In this document: one piece after another, positions 45,442 to 55,785 of the stretch
Position numbering within the stretch: the first letter of the stretch is position 1
Layout: every line of letters begins with the position of its first letter
Source: Cercozoa sp. M6MM
Taxonomy: Eukaryota; Endomyxa: Ascetosporea
Assembly: GCA_040357565.1 (NCBI GenBank)
Contig: JBDODJ010000059.1
Direction: 5' to 3' (one strand)
Length of the DNA: 64,000 nt
The notes under the pieces: generated by a model
The model's input: the letters and a program-made list of their open reading frames with translations, nothing else
The model's database searches: none
Told to the model about the DNA's origin: nothing
Translations under genes and position numbers: made by a program

Positions 45442-46616
45442 ACTAGCGATCGTTTTTGCAGTCGTGATCGTCACCTTCCACCTCAAGTTGCTCGACAGTC
45501 GGCATGGCCTCGTTGGCGTGGTCGGCCTGTCACAAACACACAGACTCCGATCGAGACAGACTCCGATCCAGGGTGAGGCCAGAACTACGGTGCGCGCCGC
45601 GGAGAAGGTGTCGATACTGCGCTGCATGGCCTCCTTGCCGAGGTGCAGGATGCCGACCGGCAGTCGGCCACTCGGCGTGAGTTGCTTGAGTCGCACGATG
45701 ACGTCGTTCTCTTGTCGCAGCATCTGCAGGTGTGCAAGGGTACAGGCACAACAGGTACAGGCACAACAGGTACAGGCACAGGCAGGTACAGTGCAGTGCA
45801 AGAGAGGAGTGCAGAAGGCACCTTGTAGATACGCATCATGCGCGTGATGGACTGCACCTTCTGCTTGAGCACGCCACCGCGCTCGCGAATGACCGAGCTG
45901 CGGCCGGTCGGCAGCACGGGCACAGTCCGCGCGGACGCCTCGCGCGGACTCTCGCGCGGACTGCGCTTGCGCACGAGCTGCACGAGCATGTCGGTGACCT
46001 TCTCGGCCACGAAGGGCAGCGACCACTCGAACACCGACATGAAGTTCGGCAGGTAGTAGGGATGCGGCGACCAGTTGAACTGCCGGATGTTCAGCATGTC
46101 CTCGTCGATACGCAGACACGCGCCCTTGTTCTTGTAGGCGTCGCAGTAGTTCGGCGCCGAGAATATCGTGATCACGCGCGGCACGCCCTTGCGCGTCTTC
46201 TGCGCCATCTTGTAGCCCTCGTACTGCGCCTCGTGCGCGCGGATCACGCAGGTCAGACGGTTGCGCCGCAGGAAGGCCGACGTCGCATCGGCGCCGAACA
46301 CGTACGAGCACTGCCGCGTTTCGTTGTAGCTGAACCACGGTGAGGCTGCAGATATCCGTATCTCTTTATACCCATGTCTAGAATGGTACATACATGTACA
46401 TACAAATGTACATACAGAGAGATCAGCGATATAGATTCAGATAGATAGATAGGTAGATAGATAGATAGATTGATTGATTGATTGATGGATAGATAGAAAG
46501 ATAGATATATAGAAAGATAGTTAGATAGATAGATAGCTAGATAGATATGGATAGATAGATAGATATAGATAGATAGATACAGATAGAGATAGATAGAGAT
46601 AGATAGAGATAGATAG

Positions 46617-46649
<33 letters not shown>

Positions 46650-46724
46650 TAGAGATAGATAGAGAGACAGATAGATAGATAGATAGATAGATAGAGATAG
46701 ATAGATATATACATATATATAGAC

Positions 46725-46761
<37 letters not shown>

Positions 46762-47799
46762 TAGAGATAGATAGAGAGACAGATAGATAGATAGATAGAC
46801 AGATACAGAGTGGCAACTACCCTGGTCAGCATTGATATTATAGTCATCGTCATCATCCATCGGATTCGTCGGGTCGGGCTCGTGCACCGGGTCGGCCCAC
46901 AGGAGGTCGCAGAAGGCGCCAGACTTGGGCACTTCCTTGCCACGCTCGATCTTGTCTGTGCCCGTCCAGAGATACCATAGGTATAGACGAAAGACACAGC
47001 GAGCGTACCGATATCATCGAGTGTGGCTACGTCGGGCGACAGACCGCCATGCACGCAGAGGAACTTGTTGTTCACCTGGGGTTAAGGGGGAGGGGAGGGT
47101 AAGAGAGGGTAAGGAAACAGGGCAGTGCTACAGTGGCAGCGAGCGGCAGGTAGTCGAAGGCCTGCATGATGGCCTCGTAGACGTCGTAGTTGTACTTGTA
47201 GATGCACTCGTCGCGAAAGTTGAAGTACGTCGTGAGGTGGCGACACTCGTGATTGCCACGCAGCATATGGAAGGTCTCCGGGTAGCAGATCTTGAAGGCG
47301 AACAGGTAGAACACGACCTCGGTGCTGAAGCAGCCGCGATCCACGTAGTCGCCCAGGAACAGGTAGTTCGTCGAGGCCGGGTCGCCGCCTGCCTCCAGCA
47401 GTCGCACCAGGTCAAAGAACTGTCCATGCACGTCACCGCACACTGTGATCGGGTCACTCAGTCGCAGCAGATTCGGCTCCGCGCGGAACAGCCTCTTGGC
47501 CGCCGTCACCAGTCGCATTGCCTGGTCGTGTGACAGACGACCCTCGGCGTACAGCTGTTTGAACAGCACGCGCAAGTCTGGTCTCCCCTGCGCTCCCTCG
47601 GGGAACAGCTCCTGTCCCCAGACCATTCAAGTCATCCACACAGTCCAGAAGCCATGCTAACCACACGTATATCTGCTCTGGGCAAGCTATCAAATACCTC
47701 GTCCAGCGGAGCAAACCGCGGCGGCGCCGTCACATCCCCACGCACGCGGTCGTCGGCAAACTCAGACAGCGGCGGTCGAGGCTCACTTGAGCCCTGCAT
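45442..47799 (-). CDS. Calcineurin A (PP2B catalytic subunit)
   Basis: Ca2+/calmodulin-dependent Ser/Thr phosphatase catalytic subunit. The ATG at 47799 starts MQGSSEPRPPLSEFADD. All metallophosphatase motifs are present: VCGDVHGQFFD, GDYVDRG, LRGNHECR, FLCVHGGLSPD, LLWADP and RAHEAQYEG. The calcineurin-specific insert SAPNYCDAYKNKGACLRID is followed by the calcineurin-B-binding helix (VFEWSLPFVAEKVTDML). A basic calmodulin-binding-like segment (LKQKVQSITRMMRIYK) and the block LTPSGRLPVGILHLGK follow. The last exon junction (donor after FSAART, acceptor at about 45528) yields IDTFSAARTADHANEAMPT, resembling the autoinhibitory segment. TAG at 45442. The presence of B-binding, CaM-binding and autoinhibitory parts separates it from PP1/PP2A. 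Confidence 0.92.
46380..46805. repeat. (GATA)n compound microsatellite
   Basis: About 425 bp of GATA/GATAGATAGA units with GATT, CATA and GAAA interruptions, in a calcineurin intron between INADQG and ASPWFSYNE. Tyr/Leu/Ser/Ile reading frames across it are artefacts. Confidence 0.95.
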
Positions 47800-48067
47800 T
47801 TCCTGCGTGACAAAGCCTTCACCCAGAAGCACACAATGCCTTTTTGCCTCCTCAGTCGACTTGCAAAAAGCCCCGCGTCTGAAAAGGCGACAGAAACACG
47901 CCTGTCTTCAGCTGCCTTGACACACTCTGTGATCAAACAGTGACACACCCAGTGGCACTGTACAGCTCTGACGTTTTTTGCACAAAACGGAGCGCTGGCT
48001 TCCGATATTTCTTAATATTGTCTCAAAGGTGCTGATCCTGCCTCGATTTCTCGAAGTGTGCTGCGAG
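47800..48067. promoter_or_regulatory. Divergent promoter region, calcineurin A / RRS1
   Basis: 268 bp between opposing start codons. No exon seen. It must serve both genes. Confidence 0.45.
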
Positions 48068-49771
48068 ATGTCGGGTGTTCGTACGCTCGAGGAGATTCTG
48101 GGCGCTGGTGCGCAGCAAAGCGGTGGCCCAGACGCTGCCGCGGACGCGCTGGAATTTGATTTGGGTCATCTGTGTGCCATCGATGCGCGAGCCTTCGAAG
48201 GTGTCTCCTCCCTCCTTTGGCTGTCTTTCTGACTTAAGCGTGACTTAAACATTGTGTGTATGTGTGTTTGATAGAGCGGCCAGACGAGGAGACGCTGCGG
48301 GCACGAGCGTGTCAGAACATGCAGGCGCTGGTGCAGTCGCTGCTGCAGCTGCCGTCGGAGGCGTCGGAGCATGGCGCCGGCCGCGTGTGCATGCTGCCGA
48401 CGCCGCTGGCCAAGCTGCCGCGTGAGAAGCCGTGTCCCACGTAGCATATACTTGTATATATATTTATATATCTATTCTATATATGTTATATACATATTTA
48501 GATAATTGTATGTATTTATATGTTTGTCTGTTTGTATGTATTTATATACTTGTATATGTATTTATATACTTGTATGTTTATTTAGATATTTGTATATTTA
48601 TTTATATACTTGTATATTTATTTAGATATTTGTATATTTATTTATATATTTATTTATATACTTGTATATGTATTTATATATTTATTTATATATTTATATA
48701 TTTATTTATATATCGAATTAAATATAATATTGTGAATGTAAAGTGGCAAGGCTGCGACTCCATGGGAAGAGTTCGCACGCCGCAAGGGCATCCAGAAGAA
48801 GAAGCGCTCGCAGAAGGTGTTCGACGAGAGCACGCAGGAGTGGGTGCCGCGCTGGGGTTATGGACGTGCCGGCCAGGTCGAGGACCACGTTGTCGAGCAC
48901 GCCGAGAACGAGGCGCCGCTGCCCGAGGGCGCGCGCGACGTTTTCGAGGCGCGCGCGCTCAAGAAGGCCGAGCTCAAGCAGCGTAACCGACAGCAGCGAC
49001 AGGACGTACCCTCTCTTTTCTCTAAATATATATATATATAATGTGTATATACTTTATATTATATATCTATGTATATATACTAGATTTACTAGATATATTT
49101 ATACTATATATCTATGTATATCTAAACTGCATGAATATATCCATACTGTATATCTACTGTATATATTTATATTCATGTTTCTATATCTATATATTTATAT
49201 GTATATATAGATATATATGTATATATATATATATAGATATACTAGATATATTTATACTATATATACTAGATACTATCCTATAGACTTACTCCGTATGGGT
49301 ATGCACAGAACCTCGAGCGAGCAGGCGGCAAGAACGCGCTGCCGGGCGAGTTCGACGTCGCCAGTGCCATCAATCGCGTGCACGGCGACCGGCCCAACAA
49401 GAAGCGCCGCAAGCACTCGCACCTCGACGCGTCGCTGCGCATCGCACAGCACGCCACTGCCTCCATGGTGAGTCCTGCCCCCCATATACCTGTTGTACAT
49501 ATGTTTTTTATTTTTAGTTTATATATTATATATATACTTTTTTTATTTATATATATATATATATATATTTTAAAATTTATATATCTATTTATTTATTTAT
49601 ATATAGGGCAAGTTCGACAAGCGCGCGCGTGACGAGTCGCAGCGCCGAGCGCACGCAAGCAGGCGTTCGCGCGGCCAGCGGCAGCCCGGCGCCAAGGGCG
49701 GCCGCTCGCAGGGCGCCATCGTGCAGCAGCTCCTCAAGCGCGACTCTATGCGCCGCGAGGCGCAGATCTGA
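48068..49771 (+). CDS. RRS1: RRS1-type ribosome biogenesis protein
   Basis: Homologue of Rrs1, a nucleolar factor that with Rpf2 brings 5S RNP (5S rRNA, uL18, uL5) into the large ribosomal subunit. The ATG at 48068 starts MSGVRTLEEILGAG; then FDLGHLCAIDARAF and ARACQNMQALVQSLLQLP, and MLPTPLAKLPREKP, the conserved N-terminal block. After an AT-repeat intron, the signature TPWEEFARRKGIQKKKRS and EWVPRWGYGRA is present, followed by a helical region, a second basic stretch (HGDRPNKKRRKHSHLDAS), and a terminal exon rich in Arg/Gly/Gln ending with TGA at 49771. All blocks expected of Rrs1 are intact. Three of its introns (48442-48742, 49014-49305 and 49480-49605) are almost pure AT/ATATTT repeat, unlike the C-run introns of most neighbours. 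Confidence 0.92.
48443..48735. repeat. TATATTTATA/TTGTATAT intron repeat
   Basis: About 290 bp of A/T-rich units (ACTTGTATAT, TTTATTTATATA) forming an intron of the RRS1 gene. Confidence 0.9.
49024..49285. repeat. (TA)n/TATCTATATA intron repeat
   Basis: TATATA and TACTAGATATAT units forming the next RRS1 intron. Confidence 0.9.
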
Positions 49772-50431
49772 TTCTCGTTTCGCCTGATTTCTAGTCTTCT
49801 CGGTCCGCCTGTCGTTGGTCATGATTAACTGCGGAATTAGCGTGGCACGTGACCAGAATCGTAAATTTTTCTAGTTGGGACCAGGATAGGCAGAGATAGG
49901 ATTGACATTGGACTGGTGTAGAATGGCGTGGGACTAGCATAGGACTGGTGGACAAGACAGTCAATCTGAGGGCAAATAAGGACGCGAAACTAGGGGATGG
50001 AGGAGGGCCGGGCACTTCCAGGAAGACTGCAGAAGACAATATACTAGGATGGCAAGGCAAAAAGTCAATTATCGACATGATATTTGAGCTTACCCTTTAG
50101 CTGAAGAGTGTCGACAGTCACGCATGCCGTGCGAGCACGCCAGTAGACGAACGACTCGACGTCTAGAACGACTAAGTTAAGTTGACGACAAGTTCAAAAC
50201 TTCATCCATTGTCTAAATCTGTAAATGAACTGAAGTCGAGGTGTTTGCTCGGCCCCAGACTCGCGTTCCGCTCAGAGAGACCGCGCTTTGTGAGCCATGA
50301 GCTGCAGGCGAAGACAGTGCGGGTATGTCGATATCGCATCATCGCATGTTGTGCGCGAATATTAGTTGGGAAATCGAATGGCGAACAAAAAGACAATGAT
50401 ACTGCATTATGTAACAGTTTTTGAATCACAC
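49772..50431. other. Intergenic region between convergent genes
   Basis: 660 bp between the RRS1 stop and the stop of the next minus-strand gene. It contains GGACTAGCATAGGACTGG-type near-repeats around 49905-49950. No exon seen. Confidence 0.45.
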
Positions 50432-52964
50432 TCAACTTGACGTCTGTAGATCCTCCGACTCGGCCAAGTCTTGTTCGATCTGGATGAGAAGCGACTCGTG
50501 CGGATCGCCGCCGATCGGCACAACACGCAATGAGTCGGTCGGAATGTCAAGATCAAGTCGTGCCGGCATCTGCTGCGTGGGACAAAGGTCGGCTTTGAAC
50601 GCGACCTGCAGCAGGCAGCACACAGCATGCGACACTAGCTCGCTGAGGAACTGACTGCCCATGAGTTGAGCGGCACTTGCTGCAAACAGGCCATTGTCCC
50701 GACTGTCACCCTGAAAAAATCGGAACTCGAACGAAGAAGAACATGAAGTACAGTATAAGTTACCACAAAAGAATAAATTAGATTGGCGATTTCCACAGGA
50801 ACCACAGTGTCACCAAAGGTATCGTCGCACATACTCAGCAACAGTGCGCGCGAGTCTTGCTCGGCACGTGTCACAACTTGTTGCACGAGCTGCAACAACA
50901 TGTCCAGCAACAAGGCACGCTCTGCAGTCTCGCGGGTGTTGCCTCGTGGTCTCTTGTTCACCTCGGTGATCCCTGTATCGATACCCAGTCGTAGCATAAA
51001 TCAGGCTAGCATAAATCAGGCGACATTCAGAAAGATCACTGTGGCACTATCGATATCGATACCGGAGAGAACAAACATCCACAACAGCGCGTGAACTTCC
51101 TGGATCGAGTGCGACGACACCACGACACGCTCGCGTCGACGGTGCTTTTGCAGCAAGAGACGCTGCAGACGGAAGGCGTTCACCTGCAAAGTGGGTTCCC
51201 AGGCTTGTTGGGCACCTTGATGTGTCATGGCATGCGAGATCGTGCCGATGACTTGTGCGAGACCGTGTAGCGACTCACGTAGCTGAGACGAGTAGCGGAA
51301 CTCACACGACTCGCTGAGTGACCACAGTTTAACCGACTTGAGTTCCACGCCACCTACAGCACAAGTGGGTTCCAAAAAATAAAACATGGGTGTTAAGAAA
51401 GTAATGTACGCAACATTTGAAGCACTTGCATGGCACGATCGACGTCATCTGCTGAGGCATCGGCACATTGCGAGATGAAAGACTTTGCCATTTCCGGCAG
51501 TGATGCCAAGGCAGCGTGGATTCTGCCCTTGCCCTCCTCTGCACACCACACATCATGCGCTCTTATGCTAGTATACCATTGTGCCATACCAAGGAACGGC
51601 AGCAAGTGCGCCCACTCGGACAATGGTTGCGATCGCACACTCGTCAGAACCTCTTGAATACTGGTGACTCCCGTATGCATCCTCATCACTACAAGGCGTG
51701 GCACAGTGTAAGAACACATGACGTTGAGTGTTTAGACCAGTTAGGTACCGTCGACGATTGAGCCTCCAAGCGATAGACGACGTGCGCACCTGCCGCTCAC
51801 ATAGGCGCCAAAGTCAAAGTGCTGCACCACCTCATGCGTAACCAATAGGCCTGCATGCACAGACACACATTGATACAGTCCACGTGCAATGCTAAAGCAG
51901 CAAACTCACGAGCGAAAAGCGAAGTGTTGCGAAAGGCCACGGAGTCACCACGCGCATTAATCCGCTCCAGCATTTTCGTGTAGTCCATACGAATACGAGT
52001 GCCTTGACTGAGAAGCACAGCGTTCATGTCGCCGAACAGGTCTGCCTTGAAGCACAGACACGTCGTATGTACGCAGGAATTAAAAAGTAAACCCCGCTAC
52101 CAGAGTAATCAGGTGTCTCCATGTTGAGCGATGGTTTCACAAGCACGTACGGCAGCCATTCATGCAACGGTACGGTGCCACCTCTTCGTTGTACCATCTC
52201 GATGGCGCACCTCACTCGCTTGCGCACAAAGGCCGCCAGTTTATTCTACGCATAAGTATACTCGCTTGCCAACCCACAGTCTCATGCAAACTGATTGAAC
52301 GAAACAGTTTACTGAACAAGGCGACTCCTCAAAAAACTCCCAGCACGTGGTAGATTTCTTCAGATACATTAGGTGATCCAAATAATGTCGCAAGGCGAAC
52401 GCAGTAAGTACCAGCTTCGGCGACAGTGAGAACTCAAACTGCAAGTCGAATTCCTCCAAGCAGTGCACGAAATCCGGTTCACATGCATCTGAACCAAGCT
52501 CTTTCAGTTGTTTACAGAAAGGAAACAACTAATACCGGACAACGGGTCGTACAGCTTGGCTTCACACCACAGGAGGTACACCAGCGCGTTGGAAATTGCA
52601 TGTTTAAGCTACAAGGGTGTCTATTTTATTAAAATCGAACCGCCAACGATAAAACTGAGTTAGATACCTCAGCGACATTTTCAGTTGCCACCCTTCGAAG
52701 TGCACGCAAAGCGTAGTTCTAACCAACAAAATTCCCGTTGCTTTTCACAAAATAAACCGCAGTCTTATCGACATGCAAACCGTGATATCGTCGGAATGTT
52801 CGATCGAGGTTTGCACCCGCAGCATCCGGTGCGGCCATCCCTTGACTGCAACAGCAAAATAAAGCACTGGTACGCCGCAAGAGAGACAAAGTGAACGCAC
52901 CGAAGGCTTTCGCCAGGGTTGGAATACAGGTTTCCACACCGAGTTTGTATTTGTACAGCGGCAT
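50432..52964 (-). CDS. Unrecognised large helical protein
   Basis: About twelve exons. The proposed ATG at 52964 reads MPLYKYKLGVETCIPTLAK. Following exons give NYALRALRRVATENVAE, LKHAISNALVYLLWCEAKL, a long exon with LEEFDLQFEFSLSPKLVL and RHYLDHLMYLKK, then KLAAFVRKRVRCAIEMVQR. Next are LLSQGTRIRMDYTKMLERI, LLVTHEVVQHFDFGAYVSG, SEWAHLLPFLGMAQWYTS, SLHGLAQVIGTISHAM and LLLDMLLQLVQQVVTRAEQ. The last exon ends EQDLAESEDLQTSS at TGA 50432. It is almost entirely helical with no membrane span or catalytic motif, so a HEAT/ARM-like or scaffold fold is possible, but I recognise no family. Part of the last exon has a diverged second copy at 53276-53345, upstream of the gene start. Confidence 0.55.
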
Positions 52965-53275
52965 TAGACTAAAATTTCAGCTTAAAAACCGAAAAAGTGA
53001 CTAGAAACTGCCACATCCCCTTTTGCGTGTTTCTCTTTTTCTGTCTTTCCAAGAACGCTCCCCAAAAAGATCACGCATCTTGGTTTCCTTTGTTTAGGAG
53101 AGCGTTGTCAGACGTTTGGCAAGGCTCAATAAATAACCCAAAAGTATTAAAACCAATTTTAGTGCTTAAAGTGCTAGTGGAATAGAGAAGCTCCGAACTG
53201 TTTTTTTTTAAATTGCCTGCATCAATCATTATTTCGTTCCGGTCTCAGCCCGGAGGGCGAGTTCTGTGTTGAGTT

Positions 53276-53345
53276 CGATCTGAATGAGAAGCGACTCGTT
53301 TGGAACGCTGCCGATCGGCACAACACGCAATGAGTCGGTTGGATC
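53276..53345 (-). pseudogene. Duplicated fragment of neighbouring gene's last exon
   Basis: Seventy bases matching 50476-50545, the 3' exon of the gene at 50432-52964, with about eight substitutions. Shared runs include AATGAGTCGGT and CCGATCGGCACAACACGCAA. The matching frame encodes part of DLDIPTDSLRVVPIGGDPHE. No start, splice or continuation accompanies it, so it is a non-functional fragment. Confidence 0.75.
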
Positions 53346-53394
53346 GGGCCATTGAGCCGCAGTAACATATTGGTGGTGCATTAACTAATATGAT

Positions 53395-53460
53395 AACCCA
53401 CCCCAGACTGGTGCAGGGGAGCTACATAGTTGGTTTCCCAGAAGACTCAACTATCTAAAC
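53395..53460 (-). repeat. Dispersed repeat, copy 2 (inverted)
   Basis: The reverse complement matches 17287-17355 (GAGTCTTCTGGGAAACCAAC, CCCCTGCACCAG, TGGGGTGGGT), apart from a five-base indel and a few substitutions. It lies about 50 bp from the gene-fragment duplicate. Confidence 0.7.
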
Positions 53461-53573
53461 TAATATTTCGTTGACTGCTTGTGTCGAACATCACCATTGT
53501 CCGCATCGATGTGTGGCCGATCGAATCAAAAGCAGCAGCTGACTGGGGGCAGCGCAGGTCTAACACAGTGTCG

Positions 53574-55049
53574 TCAGTTGTTGAGCGCCGAAGGCACGGC
53601 GTCACGTCGCAGCATGCGACGCAGGTGCGCTACACTGACGTCCGAGTCGGACGGTGCTGTTGTGGAGACCGGAACTCCCGGTGCCGGCTCAGTGACAGGC
53701 ACAGCGACTGCAGGTGCTGTACTGTTGATAAGAGGCGTCGCAGTCACCGAGTGACAGGCACTGACACTGACACTGTGAACACTAGGCGCGCGCGGCGACA
53801 CAAAGGCCTGCGACACGTCCTCGTACACGGAGGACGAGTGCGCGGACGGCTGCTGCAGTCGCAGCCTGCAACAAGGTCAGTACACATACAGACAGATACC
53901 AGGGTAGGTGACAGACTAGCTGACAGGGTACAGTCCAGTCAGACTGGCCGACAGGTCGGACAGGTCGGAAGCGGCCACACTCACAGCGTCGTACTGATGA
54001 ACACCCGTGAGAGACAGCATGAGAAAGGAAACACACACACACAAAGGATTTACACTGCGCGACGTGTGCTCACCCAGCGGTGGCAACACGGCCGACGATA
54101 GCTGCTCTTCTTCGGCAACTATGAGCAGTGTTAGAAGCCAAACTAATTCAGAGTTAACTGCAAAGCACCCGGTCTACGCCTTCTTCGGCGTCGCTTCGTC
54201 TGTTCAAATCACAAGACGAAATCACAAGACGAAATCAAAGAGACGTGTCCACTGCCCAGCACAGTGACACAACTAAGCACTACCGGACTGTCAGTTGAAT
54301 ACGTCGTCAGCAGCTTGTGAAAGAAAGAGTCGTGCGGCGACTCGACGTACGAGCGCGCCAGTCGCATTCGCGCTGCTCTTGAAGCCTGCCACAGGATACA
54401 GCCACAAGATACAGCAAGTCGCAATCAAAGTTAAAACAACACTGTTTCAGTCGAAAACTTCAGTTTTAATTTGCGGAACCACAACGTAAAATTCTGCGAA
54501 ACAATCATCGCGAATTAGTGTTTTAGGAAATAGTTTTGAGAAATGAAAGCCAACCAAAAACAGATCAAAGTGACCCAAATTCTGCGAACCAATCTTAGTT
54601 TTTTAGATATTGAGAAAAGAATGAAAACCAACCAAAAACTGATCAAAGTGACCAAAATTGAACACGATAACGAGTGCCTAGCAGAAACAGAAAAAACTTA
54701 CAGCACGTGGACGAACACCGTGTGGCATGTCGTTGCCGTCAGTGTCACAAACCAGCGCAGCAGGTGGAGAAACCACTTTGACTGAATTGGCCGCAGCAGA
54801 CGAAGCTGTGGTACTCCTGTCGTCGCATTCAGTCCGTTCGTTCAAACATGGTGAGTTGGAACCGCTGGCAGCAGCTCCTCCAGTTGTTGCGCTTGAATCA
54901 CTCAAGTTTCCCAGGGCTTTCTTTTGATCGCCTGAAGCGTTGGGAGAAACGCTTCCGCGTGAAGCAGTCAGTTTAATGATACCGACCACTGCGGTCAGCG
55001 CGCCAATCGTGAGTAGCACCAGAGGCGACACCGCCGCAGACACCGCCAT
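53574..55049 (-). CDS. Unrecognised single-TM Ser/Thr-rich protein
   Basis: The ATG at 55049 opens an exon with an N-terminal hydrophobic span (SPLVLLTIGALTAVVGIIKL) that looks like an uncleaved signal anchor. A long Ser/Thr/Ala-rich disordered stretch follows. Further exons contain AARMRLARSYVESPHDSF, then VAEEEQLSSAVLPPLGE. The last exon (SVYEDVSQAFVSPRAPS onward) is rich in Ser, Val, Thr and Pro and ends at TGA 53574. No domain recognised. Low-complexity composition makes internal junctions uncertain. The topology suggests a membrane-anchored protein with a disordered, possibly modified tail. Confidence 0.5.
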
Positions 55050-55785
55050 AACACGAGGGCGGCGTCAAACCGATGATCTCCTCAAAAGATGCCGCCACCC
55101 AGCACGAAACAGACTGCAAGCTGTTCCACACTGTCACACGAAGTCAGCAGGCGCGTACGCACACGGCTGTGCTCTCAATCGATCGTTTGAATTATTGCGA
55201 GCCGGAGCTACAGTAAAGACAGAATTCTGAGCCAGAAATAATCTCGCCGACCCTGATTGAGCTACTTGGCGTGTTTAGAGCATCTGACAGTTTATGACAC
55301 TATAACGCAAAGACCCAGACCAGGACTTGATAGAATCATGCGACAATCAGTTGTGCCGAACCTGCACGTGCCAAGTGCAAGCTGAGCGCAGCGTTTGACA
55401 AAACTCTGGCCCACACCTGCTGCTTGCCTGAGGTGTCCGGCGCTAATGCGATGGTATAAAAGCAGCGAAACGTGTTTTAGAAACTCATACACTGAGACAG
55501 ACAAGTACGACAAGCAGCTTAGGCCATCGCATCATCGGATACGACCTGCAAAGTGTGTCGACAACAGATTTATCTGTCAGTCTTGTGGCCTGTAGCACGC
55601 GTACGTAGGTGTGATAATTTGTATGCGTGTGTGTGTCAGTTGTAGAGGAAGATAACCACTGCTAAAAGAAGAAAACGAAAGTAGAGAAAACTTGAGAGAA
55701 AACTGAAAGGAGAAGAAAAGATAAAAAAGAAAAAAACCAACACTCGCTGGCACAAAAACACAAAGCTAACGAAATAACTGAAACG
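55050..55785. promoter_or_regulatory. Divergent intergenic region
   Basis: 736 bp between the start codons at 55049 (-) and 55786 (+). TATAAAAG at 55455-55462 lies about 320 bp before the + strand ATG and could be a TATA box if the leader is long. An A/G-rich stretch (GAAAACGAAAG-like) occupies 55650-55740. No exon seen. Confidence 0.4.

Larger units (their letters stand above)
52965..53573. other. Repeat-containing spacer
   Basis: 609 bp between two minus-strand genes. It holds the gene-fragment duplicate (53276-53345) and a dispersed repeat copy (53395-53460). No intact gene. Confidence 0.5.

Noticed and set aside
45732-46343. 203-codon + strand His/Arg/Val-rich frame
   Set aside because: Antisense of calcineurin A exons.
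46253-47075. Tyr/Leu/Ser/Ile repeat proteins on the minus strand
   Set aside because: Frames through a GATA microsatellite in the calcineurin intron.
53479-54101. + strand frames of 91 and 206 codons
   Set aside because: Antisense of the Ser/Val/Thr-rich last exon of the gene at 53574-55049.
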